A stretch of DNA of 64,000 bases from Synechococcus sp. CCY 0621 (GCF_019038465.1 NZ_JAFKRH010000031.1:186001-250000), one strand, 5' to 3'; counted from the first letter of the stretch, positions 44,985-54,148 are shown. Program-made: numbers and translations. Notes: generated by a model from the letters alone, not told the origin.

Positions 44985-46907
44985 ATGACGGTGCTGGAAC
45001 AGGGCCAGATTCAGATCCACACCGAGAACATCTTCCCGATCATCAAGAAGGCCGTTTACTCCGGCCATGAGGTGTTCCTGCGGGAGCTGGTGAGCAACGG
45101 GGTGGATGCGATCAGCAAGCGCCGCATGGCCGCCATGGCCGGCGATTGCAGCGAAGGCACTGAAGGGACCATCGCCATCCGCATCGACCGGGAAGCCAAA
45201 ACACTCACCATCAGTGACAACGGCATCGGCATGACCGCCGATGAGGTGAAGCGCTACATCAACCAGGTGGCCTTCTCCAGCGCTGAGGACTTCCTCGAGA
45301 AGTACAAGAGCGAGAGCGACGCCATCATCGGCCACTTCGGCCTCGGTTTCTATTCCAGCTTCATGGTGGCGTCACGGGTGGAGCTGGTCAGCCTGAGCGC
45401 CAGGCAGGATGCCGAGGCGGTGCGCTGGAGCTGCGACGGCTCGCCCAACTTCAGTCTCGAGGCTACCGAGCGCTCCGAACCCGGCACCGATGTGATCCTG
45501 CACCTGATGGAGGAGGAGCTGGAGTACATCGAGCCCTCCAGGATTCGCACCCTGATCACCACCTACTGCGACTTCCTGCCGGTGGCGGTACAGCTCGATG
45601 GCGAAACGGTCAACAAGCGGGAAGCTCCCTGGCGCAAGAGCCCCCGCGACCTCAGCGACGACGATTACATCAACCTTTACCGCTATCTGTACCCCTTCCA
45701 GGGCGATCCCCTGCTCTGGGTGCACCTCAACACCGACTATCCCTACAACCTGCAGGGGATTCTCTATTTCCCCAGGATCACCGGGAGGGCCGACTGGGAG
45801 AAGGGCGAGATCCGCCTCTACTGCAACCAGGTGTTCGTCAGTGATTCCATCAAGGAGGTGGTGCCCCGTTATCTGTTGCCCCTGCGGGGCGTGATCGATT
45901 CCCCCGACATCCCGCTGAATGTCAGCCGCAGCGCCCTGCAGACCGATCGGCGGGTGCGCTCCATCGGCGGCTTCGTGGCCAAGAAGGTGGGCGACCGGCT
46001 CAAGGAGCTGTACCGCGACGAACCGGCCCGCTACGCGGAGATCTGGGATTCGCTGGCCCCCTTCATCAAGATCGGCGCCATGGAGGACGAGAAATTCGCT
46101 GAGCAGGTGGCGGATCTGATCCTCTACGGCACGACCGCGGCAGCGGCCGAACCGTCAGAAAACGGCGAGCAGGCCACCGGCCTCGACCCGGTCGCCACCG
46201 ATGGCCGCACCTACACCACCCTGGCCGGTTACCGGGGCCGCCTGGCCGGCGACAACGCCGATCGGATCCTCTACTGCACCGATGAGGCCGGCCAGGCCGG
46301 CGCCCTGGCCCTGTGGAAGGGACAAGGCGCTGAGGTGCTGCTGGCCGACACCCTGATCGATTCCCAGTTCATCCCCTGGCTGGAGGCCCGCCACGGCGAC
46401 CTGCGCTTCCAGCGGGTCGACGCCGAGCTCGACGCCAGCCTGCACGAGCCCGAGAGCGAGCTGGCCGATGCCGAGGGCAAGGACAGTGGTGAGAAGCTGC
46501 GCGACCTGTTCAAGGCCGCCCTCGCTGACAACAGGATCACCATCCAGGTGCAGTCACTGAAGGGGGAGGGCTCACCGGCTGCCCTGATCCTGCTGCCGGA
46601 GCAGATGCGCCGGCTCAACGACATGGGAGCCCTGATGGAGCAGCGGCTGCCGGGTCTGCCCGACCACCACGTGCTGCTGGTCAACCGCCGCCATCCCCTG
46701 GTGGAGGGTCTGCTCAAGCTCTCGGCCGGCGCCGTCATCACCGGGGCCGACACCACCTCCCCCAGCCGCCAGCTGGCGGAGGATCTCAGCCGCCATATCT
46801 ATGAGGTGGCCCGCCTGGCCGTGGGGGGGCTGGAGCCGAACCAACTGGCCGGCTTCCAGCAACGCAGCTCCGACCTGATGGGCCAGCTGATGCAGCGGGG
46901 CCTCTGA
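44985..46907 (+). CDS. htpG: Hsp90 chaperone HtpG
   Basis: A 640-residue cytoplasmic chaperone. The GHKL ATPase domain has FLRELVSNGVDAISKRR, LTISDNGIGMTADEVKRYIN and IIGHFGLGFYSSFMVA. The middle domain (LPLRGVIDSPDIPLNVSRSA) and dimerisation domain follow. The ATG at 44985 is the start (MTVLEQGQIQIHTEN). The NG of SNGVDA replaces the common SNA(S/C)DA form, as in cyanobacterial HtpG. Confidence 0.97.
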   Translation: MTVLEQGQIQIHTENIFPIIKKAVYSGHEVFLRELVSNGVDAISKRRMAAMAGDCSEGTEGTIAIRIDREAKTLTISDNGIGMTADEVKRYINQVAFSSAEDFLEKYKSESDAIIGHFGLGFYSSFMVASRVELVSLSARQDAEAVRWSCDGSPNFSLEATERSEPGTDVILHLMEEELEYIEPSRIRTLITTYCDFLPVAVQLDGETVNKREAPWRKSPRDLSDDDYINLYRYLYPFQGDPLLWVHLNTDYPYNLQGILYFPRITGRADWEKGEIRLYCNQVFVSDSIKEVVPRYLLPLRGVIDSPDIPLNVSRSALQTDRRVRSIGGFVAKKVGDRLKELYRDEPARYAEIWDSLAPFIKIGAMEDEKFAEQVADLILYGTTAAAAEPSENGEQATGLDPVATDGRTYTTLAGYRGRLAGDNADRILYCTDEAGQAGALALWKGQGAEVLLADTLIDSQFIPWLEARHGDLRFQRVDAELDASLHEPESELADAEGKDSGEKLRDLFKAALADNRITIQVQSLKGEGSPAALILLPEQMRRLNDMGALMEQRLPGLPDHHVLLVNRRHPLVEGLLKLSAGAVITGADTTSPSRQLAEDLSRHIYEVARLAVGGLEPNQLAGFQQRSSDLMGQLMQRGL

Positions 46908-46929
46908 ACGGGCCGCGTAACGTTGGCCC

Positions 46930-48255
46930 ATGGCGGCCCGCCCCCCTTTCTCCAGCCTGCGGCGGCAGCCCGCCGTTGTGGGTCTGCTGGCGGTCCTTCT
47001 GCTGGTGCTGTTCTCCGCCAGCGGCCAGAGGGCGGTGCAGGCGGTCGCGGCAGAGCCGGTGCCGATCCGGGTGCTGATGCCCGCCCCCCTGGCCGATGCG
47101 GTGGCGGGCCCGGTGGCGCGCTTCAACAGCAGCGGCTCCGGGGTGGCGGTGGAGGTGATTCGCGGCCCCCTGGACACCGAGACCATCTCCGATCTGGCCA
47201 TCAGCAGCCTGCTGCTGGGGGAGGCCCCGTTCGATCTGCTGCTGGTGGATGTCAGCTGGCTGCCGAAGTACGTGGCCGCCGGCTGGTTCGTGCCGTTGGA
47301 GCGCTGGTTCGGCCCGGAGCTGCTGGCGGCCATGGAGCCCGGCGCCCGCCTGGGCAATGGCCTGGGCGAGCACCTCTGGCGCATGCCCCTCACCGGCGAC
47401 ACTGGCCTGCTTTACTGGCGCACCGATCTGATGCCACGCCCGCCCCGGGACACGGCGGAGTTGGTTGCCATCTCCCGCGACCTGCAGCGCCGCGGCAGGG
47501 TGCGCTGGGGCTACCTCTGGCAGGGGCGCCAGTACGAGGGGCTGAGCTGCGTGATGGTGGAGATGCTGCAGGGCTTCGGCGCCCGCTGGTGGGATGACGC
47601 CACAGCACGCACGGAGCTGGACACTCCCCAGGCCGTGGCGGCCGCCGCCTGGCTGGATGGCCTGCTGCGCGATGGGGTGAGCCCCAGGGCAGTGGCCAAT
47701 TACGCCGAGAACGATGCCCTGCAGTCCTTTGCCGCCGGTGAGGCCGCCTTTCTGCGCAACTGGCCCTACGCCTGGCGGGAGATCGAGAAGGGCGAGGGGC
47801 CGGTGAAAGGCAAGGTGGGCGTCACCGCGATGGTGGGCGCCCCGGGGGAGCAGGGAGGGGGCACCCTGGGCACCTGGGGGCTGTCCCTGATCAAGGGCAG
47901 CCCCCATCCTGAGGAGGCGGTGGCCGTGATCCGCTGGCTCACCAGCCCGGAGGTGCAGCGCCAGCTGGCCCTTGAGCAGGGCTACGCCCCCACCTGGAGC
48001 CGGCTCTATGACGACCCGGACCTGCAGCGCCGCGCTCCGCTGCTGGCGGTGCAGCGCCAGGCCCTGCAGCATCCCCAGCTGCGGCCGCCCACGCCGGCCT
48101 ATGCACAGCTCAGCGACCTGCTGGCCCGTCAGGTGAACGGCATGCTCACCGGCCAGGCGGGGCCCGACCAGACCATGGCCACCGCCCAGCGCCAGAGCCT
48201 GCAGGTGCTGCGCTCCCTGGCCGGTCCCCCGGGGAATGGATCGGCAAACCCATGA
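46930..48255 (+). CDS. Sugar-type ABC transporter substrate-binding protein
   Basis: A 441-residue periplasmic solute-binding protein (family 1). An N-terminal signal (VVGLLAVLLLVLFSASGQRA) is followed by IRVLMPAPLADAVAGPVARF, FDLLLVDVSWLPKYVAAGWF and ALQSFAAGEAAFLRNWPYAW, which fit maltose/trehalose-type binding proteins. No lipobox cysteine is seen. It overlaps the first permease gene by 4 bp. The order binding protein, permease, permease, ATPase matches cyanobacterial glucosylglycerol/sucrose/trehalose (Ggt) importers, a plausible but unproved assignment. Confidence 0.85.
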   Translation: MAARPPFSSLRRQPAVVGLLAVLLLVLFSASGQRAVQAVAAEPVPIRVLMPAPLADAVAGPVARFNSSGSGVAVEVIRGPLDTETISDLAISSLLLGEAPFDLLLVDVSWLPKYVAAGWFVPLERWFGPELLAAMEPGARLGNGLGEHLWRMPLTGDTGLLYWRTDLMPRPPRDTAELVAISRDLQRRGRVRWGYLWQGRQYEGLSCVMVEMLQGFGARWWDDATARTELDTPQAVAAAAWLDGLLRDGVSPRAVANYAENDALQSFAAGEAAFLRNWPYAWREIEKGEGPVKGKVGVTAMVGAPGEQGGGTLGTWGLSLIKGSPHPEEAVAVIRWLTSPEVQRQLALEQGYAPTWSRLYDDPDLQRRAPLLAVQRQALQHPQLRPPTPAYAQLSDLLARQVNGMLTGQAGPDQTMATAQRQSLQVLRSLAGPPGNGSANP

Positions 48256-49139
48256 AATCCCGCACGGTCACCCTGCTGTTGATGCTGCCGGCCTTGCTGC
48301 TGCTGGCGGCGGTGTTCCTCTACCCCATGCTGCGCTACGGCTGGCTGAGCCTGCAGGCCAGCTCGGTGCTCACCGGCCTCGTGCCCGTTCCGAATGGTGG
48401 CGCCAACTGGGGGCGGCTGCTCGATGACGCCCGGTTCTGGACGGATGCGGGCCAGACCCTGCGCTTCGCCCTCTGCTCGGTGATCCTGGAACTGCTGGGG
48501 GGCCTCGCCCTCGCCCTGCTGCTGCACCGCCCCCTGCGGGGTCGGGGAGCTCTGCGGGCCCTGACCCTGCTGCCCTGGGCCCTGCCCACCACGGTGATGG
48601 CCCTGGGCTGGCGCTGGATCCTCAACGATCCCCACGGTCCGCTCAACGCCGCCATCCACTCCCTGGGCGGCAGCAGCTACGGCTTCCTCTCCACCCCGGC
48701 CACCACCTGGTTCTTCGTGGTGCTGGCGGATGTCTGGAAGACCATGCCGTTCGTGGCCCTGCTGCTGCTGGCAGGACTGCAGACCATTCCGGCGGATCTG
48801 GAGGAAGCCCTGCGCCTGGAGGGGGCCAGCCGCTTCCAGATCCTGCGCCGCCTCACCCTGCCCCTGCTGGTGCCCTACCTCACCCTGGCGCTGTTGTTCC
48901 GGCTCGCCCAGGCCCTGGGCGTGTTTGACCTGATCCAGGTGCTCACGGGCGGCGGGCCGGCCGGCAGCACCGAGAGCCTGGCCCTCTACGCCTATCTCAA
49001 TGCGATGCGGTTCCTCGACTTCGGCTACGCCAGCACCGTCATGCTCGCCACCTTCCTGCTGTTGCTGGTGTCCCTGGGTGGCGGCTGGCTGCTGCTGCGG
49101 CGCCACGGCCTGGAGCGCACCACGGAGCGGGCGGCATGA
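48252..49139 (+). CDS. Sugar ABC transporter permease, MalF type
   Basis: A 295-residue permease with about six membrane helices (first LLLMLPALLLLAAVFLYPML). The EAA loop lies in DLEEALRLEGASRFQILRRL. It overlaps its neighbours on both sides by 4 bp (ATGA), so the four importer genes are tightly coupled. Confidence 0.92.
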   Translation: MKSRTVTLLLMLPALLLLAAVFLYPMLRYGWLSLQASSVLTGLVPVPNGGANWGRLLDDARFWTDAGQTLRFALCSVILELLGGLALALLLHRPLRGRGALRALTLLPWALPTTVMALGWRWILNDPHGPLNAAIHSLGGSSYGFLSTPATTWFFVVLADVWKTMPFVALLLLAGLQTIPADLEEALRLEGASRFQILRRLTLPLLVPYLTLALLFRLAQALGVFDLIQVLTGGGPAGSTESLALYAYLNAMRFLDFGYASTVMLATFLLLLVSLGGGWLLLRRHGLERTTERAA

Positions 49140-49930
49140 GGCTGCTCGTTCTGCTCTGGAGCCTGGGTCCCCTGCTCTGGCAGCTGCGCACCTCCCTGCT
49201 GCGCCCGGAGGCCCTGGTGGCGCCGCTGCTCGAAGGCAACCCCTGGACGCTGGCCAACTACCAGCTGGTGCTCTCCGGAGACCCCCCTTTCTGGCGGTAC
49301 CTGGCCAACAGCACCCTGGTGGGGCTGGCCACCACCCTGCTCACCCTGCTGCTGGCGGTGCCCTGCGCCTACGGCTTGCACAAAGAACGCGGCCCCTTGC
49401 GCTGGGGGGTGGGCCTGGCTCTGGTGGCGGCGGCCATGTTCCCCACCGTGCTGCTGTTTCTGGCGCTGCTGGAGATCGCCCGCAGCTTCGGCCTGGCCAA
49501 CAACCTGCTCACCCTCAGCCTGCCGTACACAGCCCTGTCGCTGCCCCTGGCGGTTCTGCTGCTGCGGGCCGCCTTCGCCGACCTTCCCGGGGAACTGGAG
49601 GATGCGGCGCGACTCGAGGGGCTGGGGCTGGGGCAACGGCTCCGCTTCGTGCTGCTGCCCCTGCTGGGGCCGGCCCTGGCCAGTACCGCCGTCCTGGTGT
49701 TCCTGGCCAGCTGGAACGAGTACGCCATTGCCCTCACCTGGATCAGCCGCAGTGATCTGCTCACCCTGCCGATCGCCATTGCCCGGATCGGGGGGGGCTC
49801 GGTGTTCACCATCCCCTACGGAGCCTTCGCCGCTGCCACCGTTCTGGGCAGCCTGCCCCTGCTGCTGCTGGTGCTGCTGGCCCAGAGGTCGATCGTCTCG
49901 GGACTCACCCGCGGGGCGGTGAAGGGATGA
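49136..49930 (+). CDS. Sugar ABC transporter permease, MalG type
   Basis: A 264-residue partner permease. The EAA loop is ELEDAARLEGLGLGQRLRFV and the typical C-terminal LASWNEYAIALTWISRSDLL segment is present. The N-terminus is short: the ATG at 49136 leaves only RLLVLLWSLGPLLWQL as first helix. It overlaps the ATPase gene by 4 bp. Confidence 0.9.
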   Translation: MRLLVLLWSLGPLLWQLRTSLLRPEALVAPLLEGNPWTLANYQLVLSGDPPFWRYLANSTLVGLATTLLTLLLAVPCAYGLHKERGPLRWGVGLALVAAAMFPTVLLFLALLEIARSFGLANNLLTLSLPYTALSLPLAVLLLRAAFADLPGELEDAARLEGLGLGQRLRFVLLPLLGPALASTAVLVFLASWNEYAIALTWISRSDLLTLPIAIARIGGGSVFTIPYGAFAAATVLGSLPLLLLVLLAQRSIVSGLTRGAVKG

Positions 49931-50922
49931 GCTCCCGCTCCGGCGCCGGTCTGGAACTGCGGCAGCTGGGCCGGGAGGTGGGCGGTCGGTGCCTGCTGGA
50001 TCGCCTCGACCTGCAGGTCGCCCCCGGCGAATGCGTCGCCCTGCTCGGACCCAGTGGCTGCGGCAAATCCACCACCCTGCGCCTGGTGGCGGGGCTGGAT
50101 CCGGCCAGCGGCGGACAGGTGCTGCTGGACGGGGTGGATCTCAGCGGCCGAAGCCCGGGTGAACGGCAGGTGGCGATGGTGTTCCAGAGCTATGCCCTCT
50201 ACCCCCACCTGAGTGTCGAGGGCAACCTCGACCTGGGCCTGAAGGTGCGCGGCATGGCCCGCCGGGAGCGCCAGCGGCGCATCGATGCCACCCTTGAACT
50301 GCTCCAGCTGGGCGAACTGCGCCAGCGGCGGCCCGCCCAGCTCTCCGGCGGCCAGCGCCAGCGGGTGGCCCTGGCCCGGGCGTTGCTGCGCCAACCACGG
50401 ATCGTGCTGCTCGATGAGCCGATGAGCAACCTCGATGCCCAGCTGCGGGAGGACCTGCGGCCGGAACTGCGCCGGCTGCTGTGCGGCCGCGAGCAGCCGG
50501 TGATCTACGTCACCCACGACCAGCAGGAGGCCGTGGGCATGGCCGACCGCATCGCCCTGCTCGACGCCGGTCGGCTGCAGCAGGTGGGCAGCCCCAGGGA
50601 GCTCTACACCAACCCCGCCAACCGATTCGTCGCCGCCTTCCTGGGGAGGCCGGCGATCAACCTGCTGACGATCGAACCCGGGCGTCAGCTCGGCCTGCGG
50701 CCCGAGCACCTGCGCCTGGGCGACGACGGGGCCCTCGCGGCCAGGCTGTTACGCCGGGAGTGGTGGGGCCACCAGCAACTCCTCTGGTTCGACAGCCAGT
50801 GGGGCACCCTGCGGGTGCTCACCGCGCCGGAGGCGCCGATGCCCCAAGAACCGCGCCTGGGCTGGCAGCGGCAGCATGAGCTCTGGTTCGATACCGAAAG
50901 CGGCGCCAGGCTCGCTGCCTGA
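49927..50922 (+). CDS. Sugar ABC transporter ATPase, MalK/UgpC/GgtA type
   Basis: A 331-residue ATPase. Walker [10 protein letters not shown], signature LSGGQRQRVALARALL, Walker B IVLLDEPMSNLD and switch His in VTHDQQEAVGMAD are present. The C-terminal regulatory (TOBE) part is shorter than in typical 360-390-residue MalK proteins but still shows GLRPEHLRLG. It closes the importer operon. Confidence 0.92.
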   Translation: MSSRSGAGLELRQLGREVGGRCLLDRLDLQVAPGECVALLGPSGCGKSTTLRLVAGLDPASGGQVLLDGVDLSGRSPGERQVAMVFQSYALYPHLSVEGNLDLGLKVRGMARRERQRRIDATLELLQLGELRQRRPAQLSGGQRQRVALARALLRQPRIVLLDEPMSNLDAQLREDLRPELRRLLCGREQPVIYVTHDQQEAVGMADRIALLDAGRLQQVGSPRELYTNPANRFVAAFLGRPAINLLTIEPGRQLGLRPEHLRLGDDGALAARLLRREWWGHQQLLWFDSQWGTLRVLTAPEAPMPQEPRLGWQRQHELWFDTESGARLAA

Positions 50923-51005
50923 TCGGCCCGCAGGTGTGGTTGGGCACCATTTGTTAAGCTCTCTAGCTGGCTCAGGCCTGCATCGTCCACCGTCGTCACA
51001 ACGTC

Positions 51006-51242
51006 ATGTCCCGGGTCTGTCAGCTCACCGGCAAGCGCGCCAACAACGGCATGGCCGTCAGCCATTCCCACGTGCGCACCAAGAAGCTGCAGCAGGTGAA
51101 CCTGCAGGAACGGCGGCTGTGGTGGGCCGAGGGCAAGCGTTTCATCAAGCTGCGGGTGTCCACCAAGGCCCTGAAAACCATCCAGAAAAAGGGCCTTGGT
51201 GCCTACGCCAAGGAACTGGGTGTCAATCTGGCCAAGATCTGA
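51006..51242 (+). CDS. rpmB: 50S ribosomal protein L28
   Basis: A 78-residue ribosomal protein with the family start [20 protein letters not shown] and core [13 protein letters not shown]. Full length for the family. It stands 83 bp after the importer operon and so probably has its own promoter; no clear -35/-10 pair was found. Confidence 0.97.
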   Translation: MSRVCQLTGKRANNGMAVSHSHVRTKKLQQVNLQERRLWWAEGKRFIKLRVSTKALKTIQKKGLGAYAKELGVNLAKI

Positions 51243-51298
51243 GTCGCCGGGCTGCACAGCCAGCATCGCTAGGGTCCAGTCTCGATGCAGGCAAGCTC

Positions 51299-51868
51299 GT
51301 GGAGCGACGCGCGTTTTTAGGCGGAACGTTTCTTGCGGCCATCGGCCTGCTGATCCGTCCGCAGCAAGCCACTGCCATGGGTGGCACCTTGCCGGACATC
51401 GGCAAGCCAGCTCCGGCCGTTGATCTGGACGGTGTGGCTCCTGGCACTGACGGGGCCGTGCGAACGACCCACCTGTCCACGGCTGATTTTCGCGGTCGCT
51501 GGCTGGTCCTTTATTTCTACCCCAAGGATTTCACCAGCGGCTGCACGCTTGAGGCCCGCGGCTTCCAGCGCGACCTGGCCAGCTTCCGCGCGAGGAATGC
51601 TGAAGTGGTGGGAGTCAGTGCCGATGACGCCGAGGCCCATCTTTCGTTCTGTGGCAGCGAAGGCCTGGCCTATCCGCTGCTCTCCGATCCCGGCGGTGGC
51701 GTCAGTCGTCGCTACGGCTCCTGGCAGGCCCCCTTCTCAGCACGCCACACCTTCCTGATCGACCCGGACGGCGTGCTGCGGGCCAACTGGGTGGCGGTCA
51801 GGCCCTCCGGCCACAGCCATGAGGTGCTGGCGGAGCTGTCCCGGCTTCAGGGGGGAACGGGCCAGTGA
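51299..51868 (+). CDS. Tat-signal peroxiredoxin, PrxQ/BCP family, one-cysteine form
   Basis: A thioredoxin-fold peroxidase of 189 residues starting at GTG 51299. The N-terminus MERRAFLGGTFLAAIGLLI has a twin-arginine (RRAFL) signal followed by a cleavage-like QATA, so it should be exported to the lumen or periplasm. The peroxidatic cysteine is in FTSGCTLEARGFQRD. The resolving cysteine normally five residues later is Arg here; another Cys occurs in LSFCGSEGLAYPLL. It overlaps the following metallophosphoesterase gene by 4 bp (GTGA). Confidence 0.88.
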   Translation: MERRAFLGGTFLAAIGLLIRPQQATAMGGTLPDIGKPAPAVDLDGVAPGTDGAVRTTHLSTADFRGRWLVLYFYPKDFTSGCTLEARGFQRDLASFRARNAEVVGVSADDAEAHLSFCGSEGLAYPLLSDPGGGVSRRYGSWQAPFSARHTFLIDPDGVLRANWVAVRPSGHSHEVLAELSRLQGGTGQ

Positions 51869-52722
51869 TCCAGCGCCGACAGCTTCTGGGCCTGTTCGCA
51901 GCCGCCGCCATCGGGCTGCCGCTGCTGGCCGCGCCGGGCCATGGCAACCCCTCCGCGGAACGCCTGCACGTCCTGGCCACCGGCGACAGCGGCAGCGGTA
52001 ATGCCCACCAGCGGGCCGTGGGCCAGCGCATGGGCGACGTCCATCGGCGCACGCCGGTGGATCTGGTGCTCCTGGCAGGCGACAACATCTACCCCTCCGG
52101 CGACCTGGCGCTGGTGGAGACCACCTTCCGGCGGCCATACAGCGCCCTGCTGCAGGCCGGAGTGCCCTTCCACGCGGTGCTCGGCAACCACGACATCCGC
52201 ACCGCCAACGGCGACCAGCAGATCGCCTACAAGCCCTTCGGCATGAAGGGCCGCTGGTACACCCTGCGGCGCGGCCCGGTGCAGTTCTTTCTGCTGGACA
52301 CCAACGTCAACGCCCCCTGGCAACATCAGCGACCCTGGCTGCAGCAGGCCCTGGCCGTCAGCACGGCCCCCTGGAAGGTGGTGGTGGGGCACCACCCGAT
52401 GCGCTCGGCCGGCTTTTATGGCGATGATCCGGCCGCCATCGCCAGGCTCGCGCCCCTGTTCCGCCGCTACGGCGTGCAGCTCTACATCAATGGCCACGAC
52501 CACCACTACGAGCGCACCCGCCCGATCGATGGCACCACCTACCTCACGGTGGGCAACGGCGGCGCCCAGCTGCGGGCCGTGCTGCCCAACGCCAACACCG
52601 CCCGGGCCCTGAGCACCTACGGCTTCGCCGAACTGAGCGCCACCGGCGACCGGTTGCGCATCGACGCCTGGGACAGCCAGGGGCGGCGCATCGACCAGGC
52701 TGAGCTGCTGCGGTCCGACTGA
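51865..52722 (+). CDS. Exported metallophosphoesterase (acid-phosphatase-like)
   Basis: A 285-residue calcineurin-like phosphoesterase, start GTG at 51865. The N-terminus has a twin-arginine-like QRRQLLGLF followed by a hydrophobic segment. Metal motifs are ATGDSGSGN, LLAGDNIYPSGD, LGNHD, VVGHHPMRS and NGHDHHYER, with Tyr in DNIYP as in purple acid phosphatases. Substrate unknown; the coupling with a Tat peroxiredoxin is positional. Confidence 0.88.
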   Translation: MIQRRQLLGLFAAAAIGLPLLAAPGHGNPSAERLHVLATGDSGSGNAHQRAVGQRMGDVHRRTPVDLVLLAGDNIYPSGDLALVETTFRRPYSALLQAGVPFHAVLGNHDIRTANGDQQIAYKPFGMKGRWYTLRRGPVQFFLLDTNVNAPWQHQRPWLQQALAVSTAPWKVVVGHHPMRSAGFYGDDPAAIARLAPLFRRYGVQLYINGHDHHYERTRPIDGTTYLTVGNGGAQLRAVLPNANTARALSTYGFAELSATGDRLRIDAWDSQGRRIDQAELLRSD

Positions 52723-52743
52723 ATCGCCCCAGCCGGGCGGGAC

Positions 52744-53775
52744 TCAGGCCTGCAGGGCCGCCAGCACCTCCCGGTGCACCTGGCTGCTGCGTTGCAGGGC
52801 CGCGATGCCAGCGGCCTGAGGCGGCGTGTCGAGCACGGCGGCCCAGGTGGCCTGGAGATGGCCATCGGTGGGGGCTTCGAGCTCCTGGCAGGGACAACCG
52901 ATCCCCGCCGCCGCAGCGGCCACTTTGGGGTCGTAGCTGAGGGCGGCGCAGGGGCTGCCGGCCAGGGCGGCCAGGATCAAGCCATGCAGGCGCATGGCCA
53001 GCACCAGGCCCGCCTGACGGAAGGCGTCCATGGCGTCTTCGGGCGTCTGCACCGCCAGTTCCCGGCTGCGGCTGGCGAGAGCCGCGCCCAGCAGATCCTG
53101 CTGGATCAGACGCGCCAGCAGACCCCGGTCCTGATCCTGATGGAAGGGCAGCCAGAGCACCTCCCGATCGGCCGCCACCGCCAGCCGCTCGAGGGCCTGC
53201 AGGTAGGGGATCCAGGCTGCACCGCTCAGCTGCTGCACCGGCCGGAAGCAGAGCACGATCGGGCCACCGCGGCCACTCCAGGGCTGGGCCGGCAGTGCCC
53301 AGACCGGATCACTGCCGACGGACGCCTCCACCCCCCAGGCCCTTGCCTGGGCGGCAGACGCGGCGTCCCGCCAGCTGATCGCCGTCGCCAGGGGCAGCAA
53401 GCGCCGCACCAGGGCACGGCTGCGGCGGCGGCGCAGGGGACCCAGTCCCTGGCCCCACAGGATCACGGGTTGGCCCCGGAGCCGGGCCGCGAGCATCAGG
53501 GCGCCGTAGTAAAGGAGGCTCTGAAAGCTGGTGGTGTCCTGCAGCAGGCTGCCGCCGCCGAGCACCAGGGCCTGACACCGGCCGAGAGCCGCGATCACCC
53601 CAGCCAGCCGGCGGCGGTCGGTGGTCTCCACCCCGAAACGGTCGCGCACCAGATCCTGGTCGTGGGCCGTGACCAGCGGAACGCAACCGGCCGGCAACTG
53701 GCCCAGCAACACCTGCAGCAGGGCGTCATCGCCAAGGTTGTGCTCCCCGTAGTAGCCGCAGATCAGAGCACGCAT
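52744..53775 (-). CDS. csaB: Polysaccharide pyruvyl transferase CsaB
   Basis: A 343-residue enzyme of the CsaB family, which adds ketal pyruvate to a wall-linked polysaccharide and in other bacteria lets SLH-domain proteins bind. The N-terminus ALICGYYGEHNLGDDALLQV, VLGGGSLLQDTTSFQSLLYY and SPCAALSYDPKVAAAAAG fit the family. It is convergent with the phosphoesterase gene and divergent from the DUF2499 gene. In cyanobacteria SLH-domain porins are the likely beneficiaries (inference). Confidence 0.9.
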   Translation of the reverse strand: MRALICGYYGEHNLGDDALLQVLLGQLPAGCVPLVTAHDQDLVRDRFGVETTDRRRLAGVIAALGRCQALVLGGGSLLQDTTSFQSLLYYGALMLAARLRGQPVILWGQGLGPLRRRRSRALVRRLLPLATAISWRDAASAAQARAWGVEASVGSDPVWALPAQPWSGRGGPIVLCFRPVQQLSGAAWIPYLQALERLAVAADREVLWLPFHQDQDRGLLARLIQQDLLGAALASRSRELAVQTPEDAMDAFRQAGLVLAMRLHGLILAALAGSPCAALSYDPKVAAAAAGIGCPCQELEAPTDGHLQATWAAVLDTPPQAAGIAALQRSSQVHREVLAALQA

Positions 53776-53798
53776 CCGACACAGCGGTGATTCCGGCT

Positions 53799-53811
53799 CC
53801 GTACATTACGG
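53799..53811. promoter_or_regulatory. Palindrome in the csaB/DUF2499 divergent gap
   Basis: CCGTA-CAT-TACGG is a perfect inverted repeat in the 55-bp gap, flanked by GTGAT (53787-53791) and ATCAC (53812-53816). Candidate operator shared by the two divergent genes; no known regulator consensus is recognised. Confidence 0.35.
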
Positions 53812-53830
53812 ATCACACCAGGCCTTGCCC

Positions 53831-54148
53831 ATGCACGCGCTGTCGCTGCCCACCTGGTGGATCCACATCACGTCGGTGCTCGAGTGGGGGCTGGCGATCC
53901 TGGCCGTGCAGGCCTACGGTCGCCTGCGGCGGGAAGGGGGCTGGCGCTGGCTGGCCCTGGCCATGGTGCCGGCCCTCGTGAGTGCCATGGCGGCCTGCAC
54001 ATGGCATCTGTTCGACAACAGCGAGGCCCTCAAGGGGTTGGTGGTGTTGCAGGCCGGTCTCACCGCCCTGGGTAACGGGGCCCTGGCCCTGGCCGCCTGG
54101 AACCTGCTGCGTCTGCAGCGGCTGGCTTCAGAGGAAGGCCGCCCGTGA
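53831..54148 (+). CDS. DUF2499 family membrane protein
   Basis: A protein of 105 residues with three hydrophobic segments, of a cyanobacteria/plastid family without assigned function. Recognisable are LSLPTWWIHITSVLEWGLAI and AACTWHLFDNSEALKGLVVL. The ATG at 53831 is preferred over the TTG at 53825. It overlaps the DUF3593 gene by 4 bp; these two families commonly occur together. Confidence 0.82.
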   Translation: MHALSLPTWWIHITSVLEWGLAILAVQAYGRLRREGGWRWLALAMVPALVSAMAACTWHLFDNSEALKGLVVLQAGLTALGNGALALAAWNLLRLQRLASEEGRP

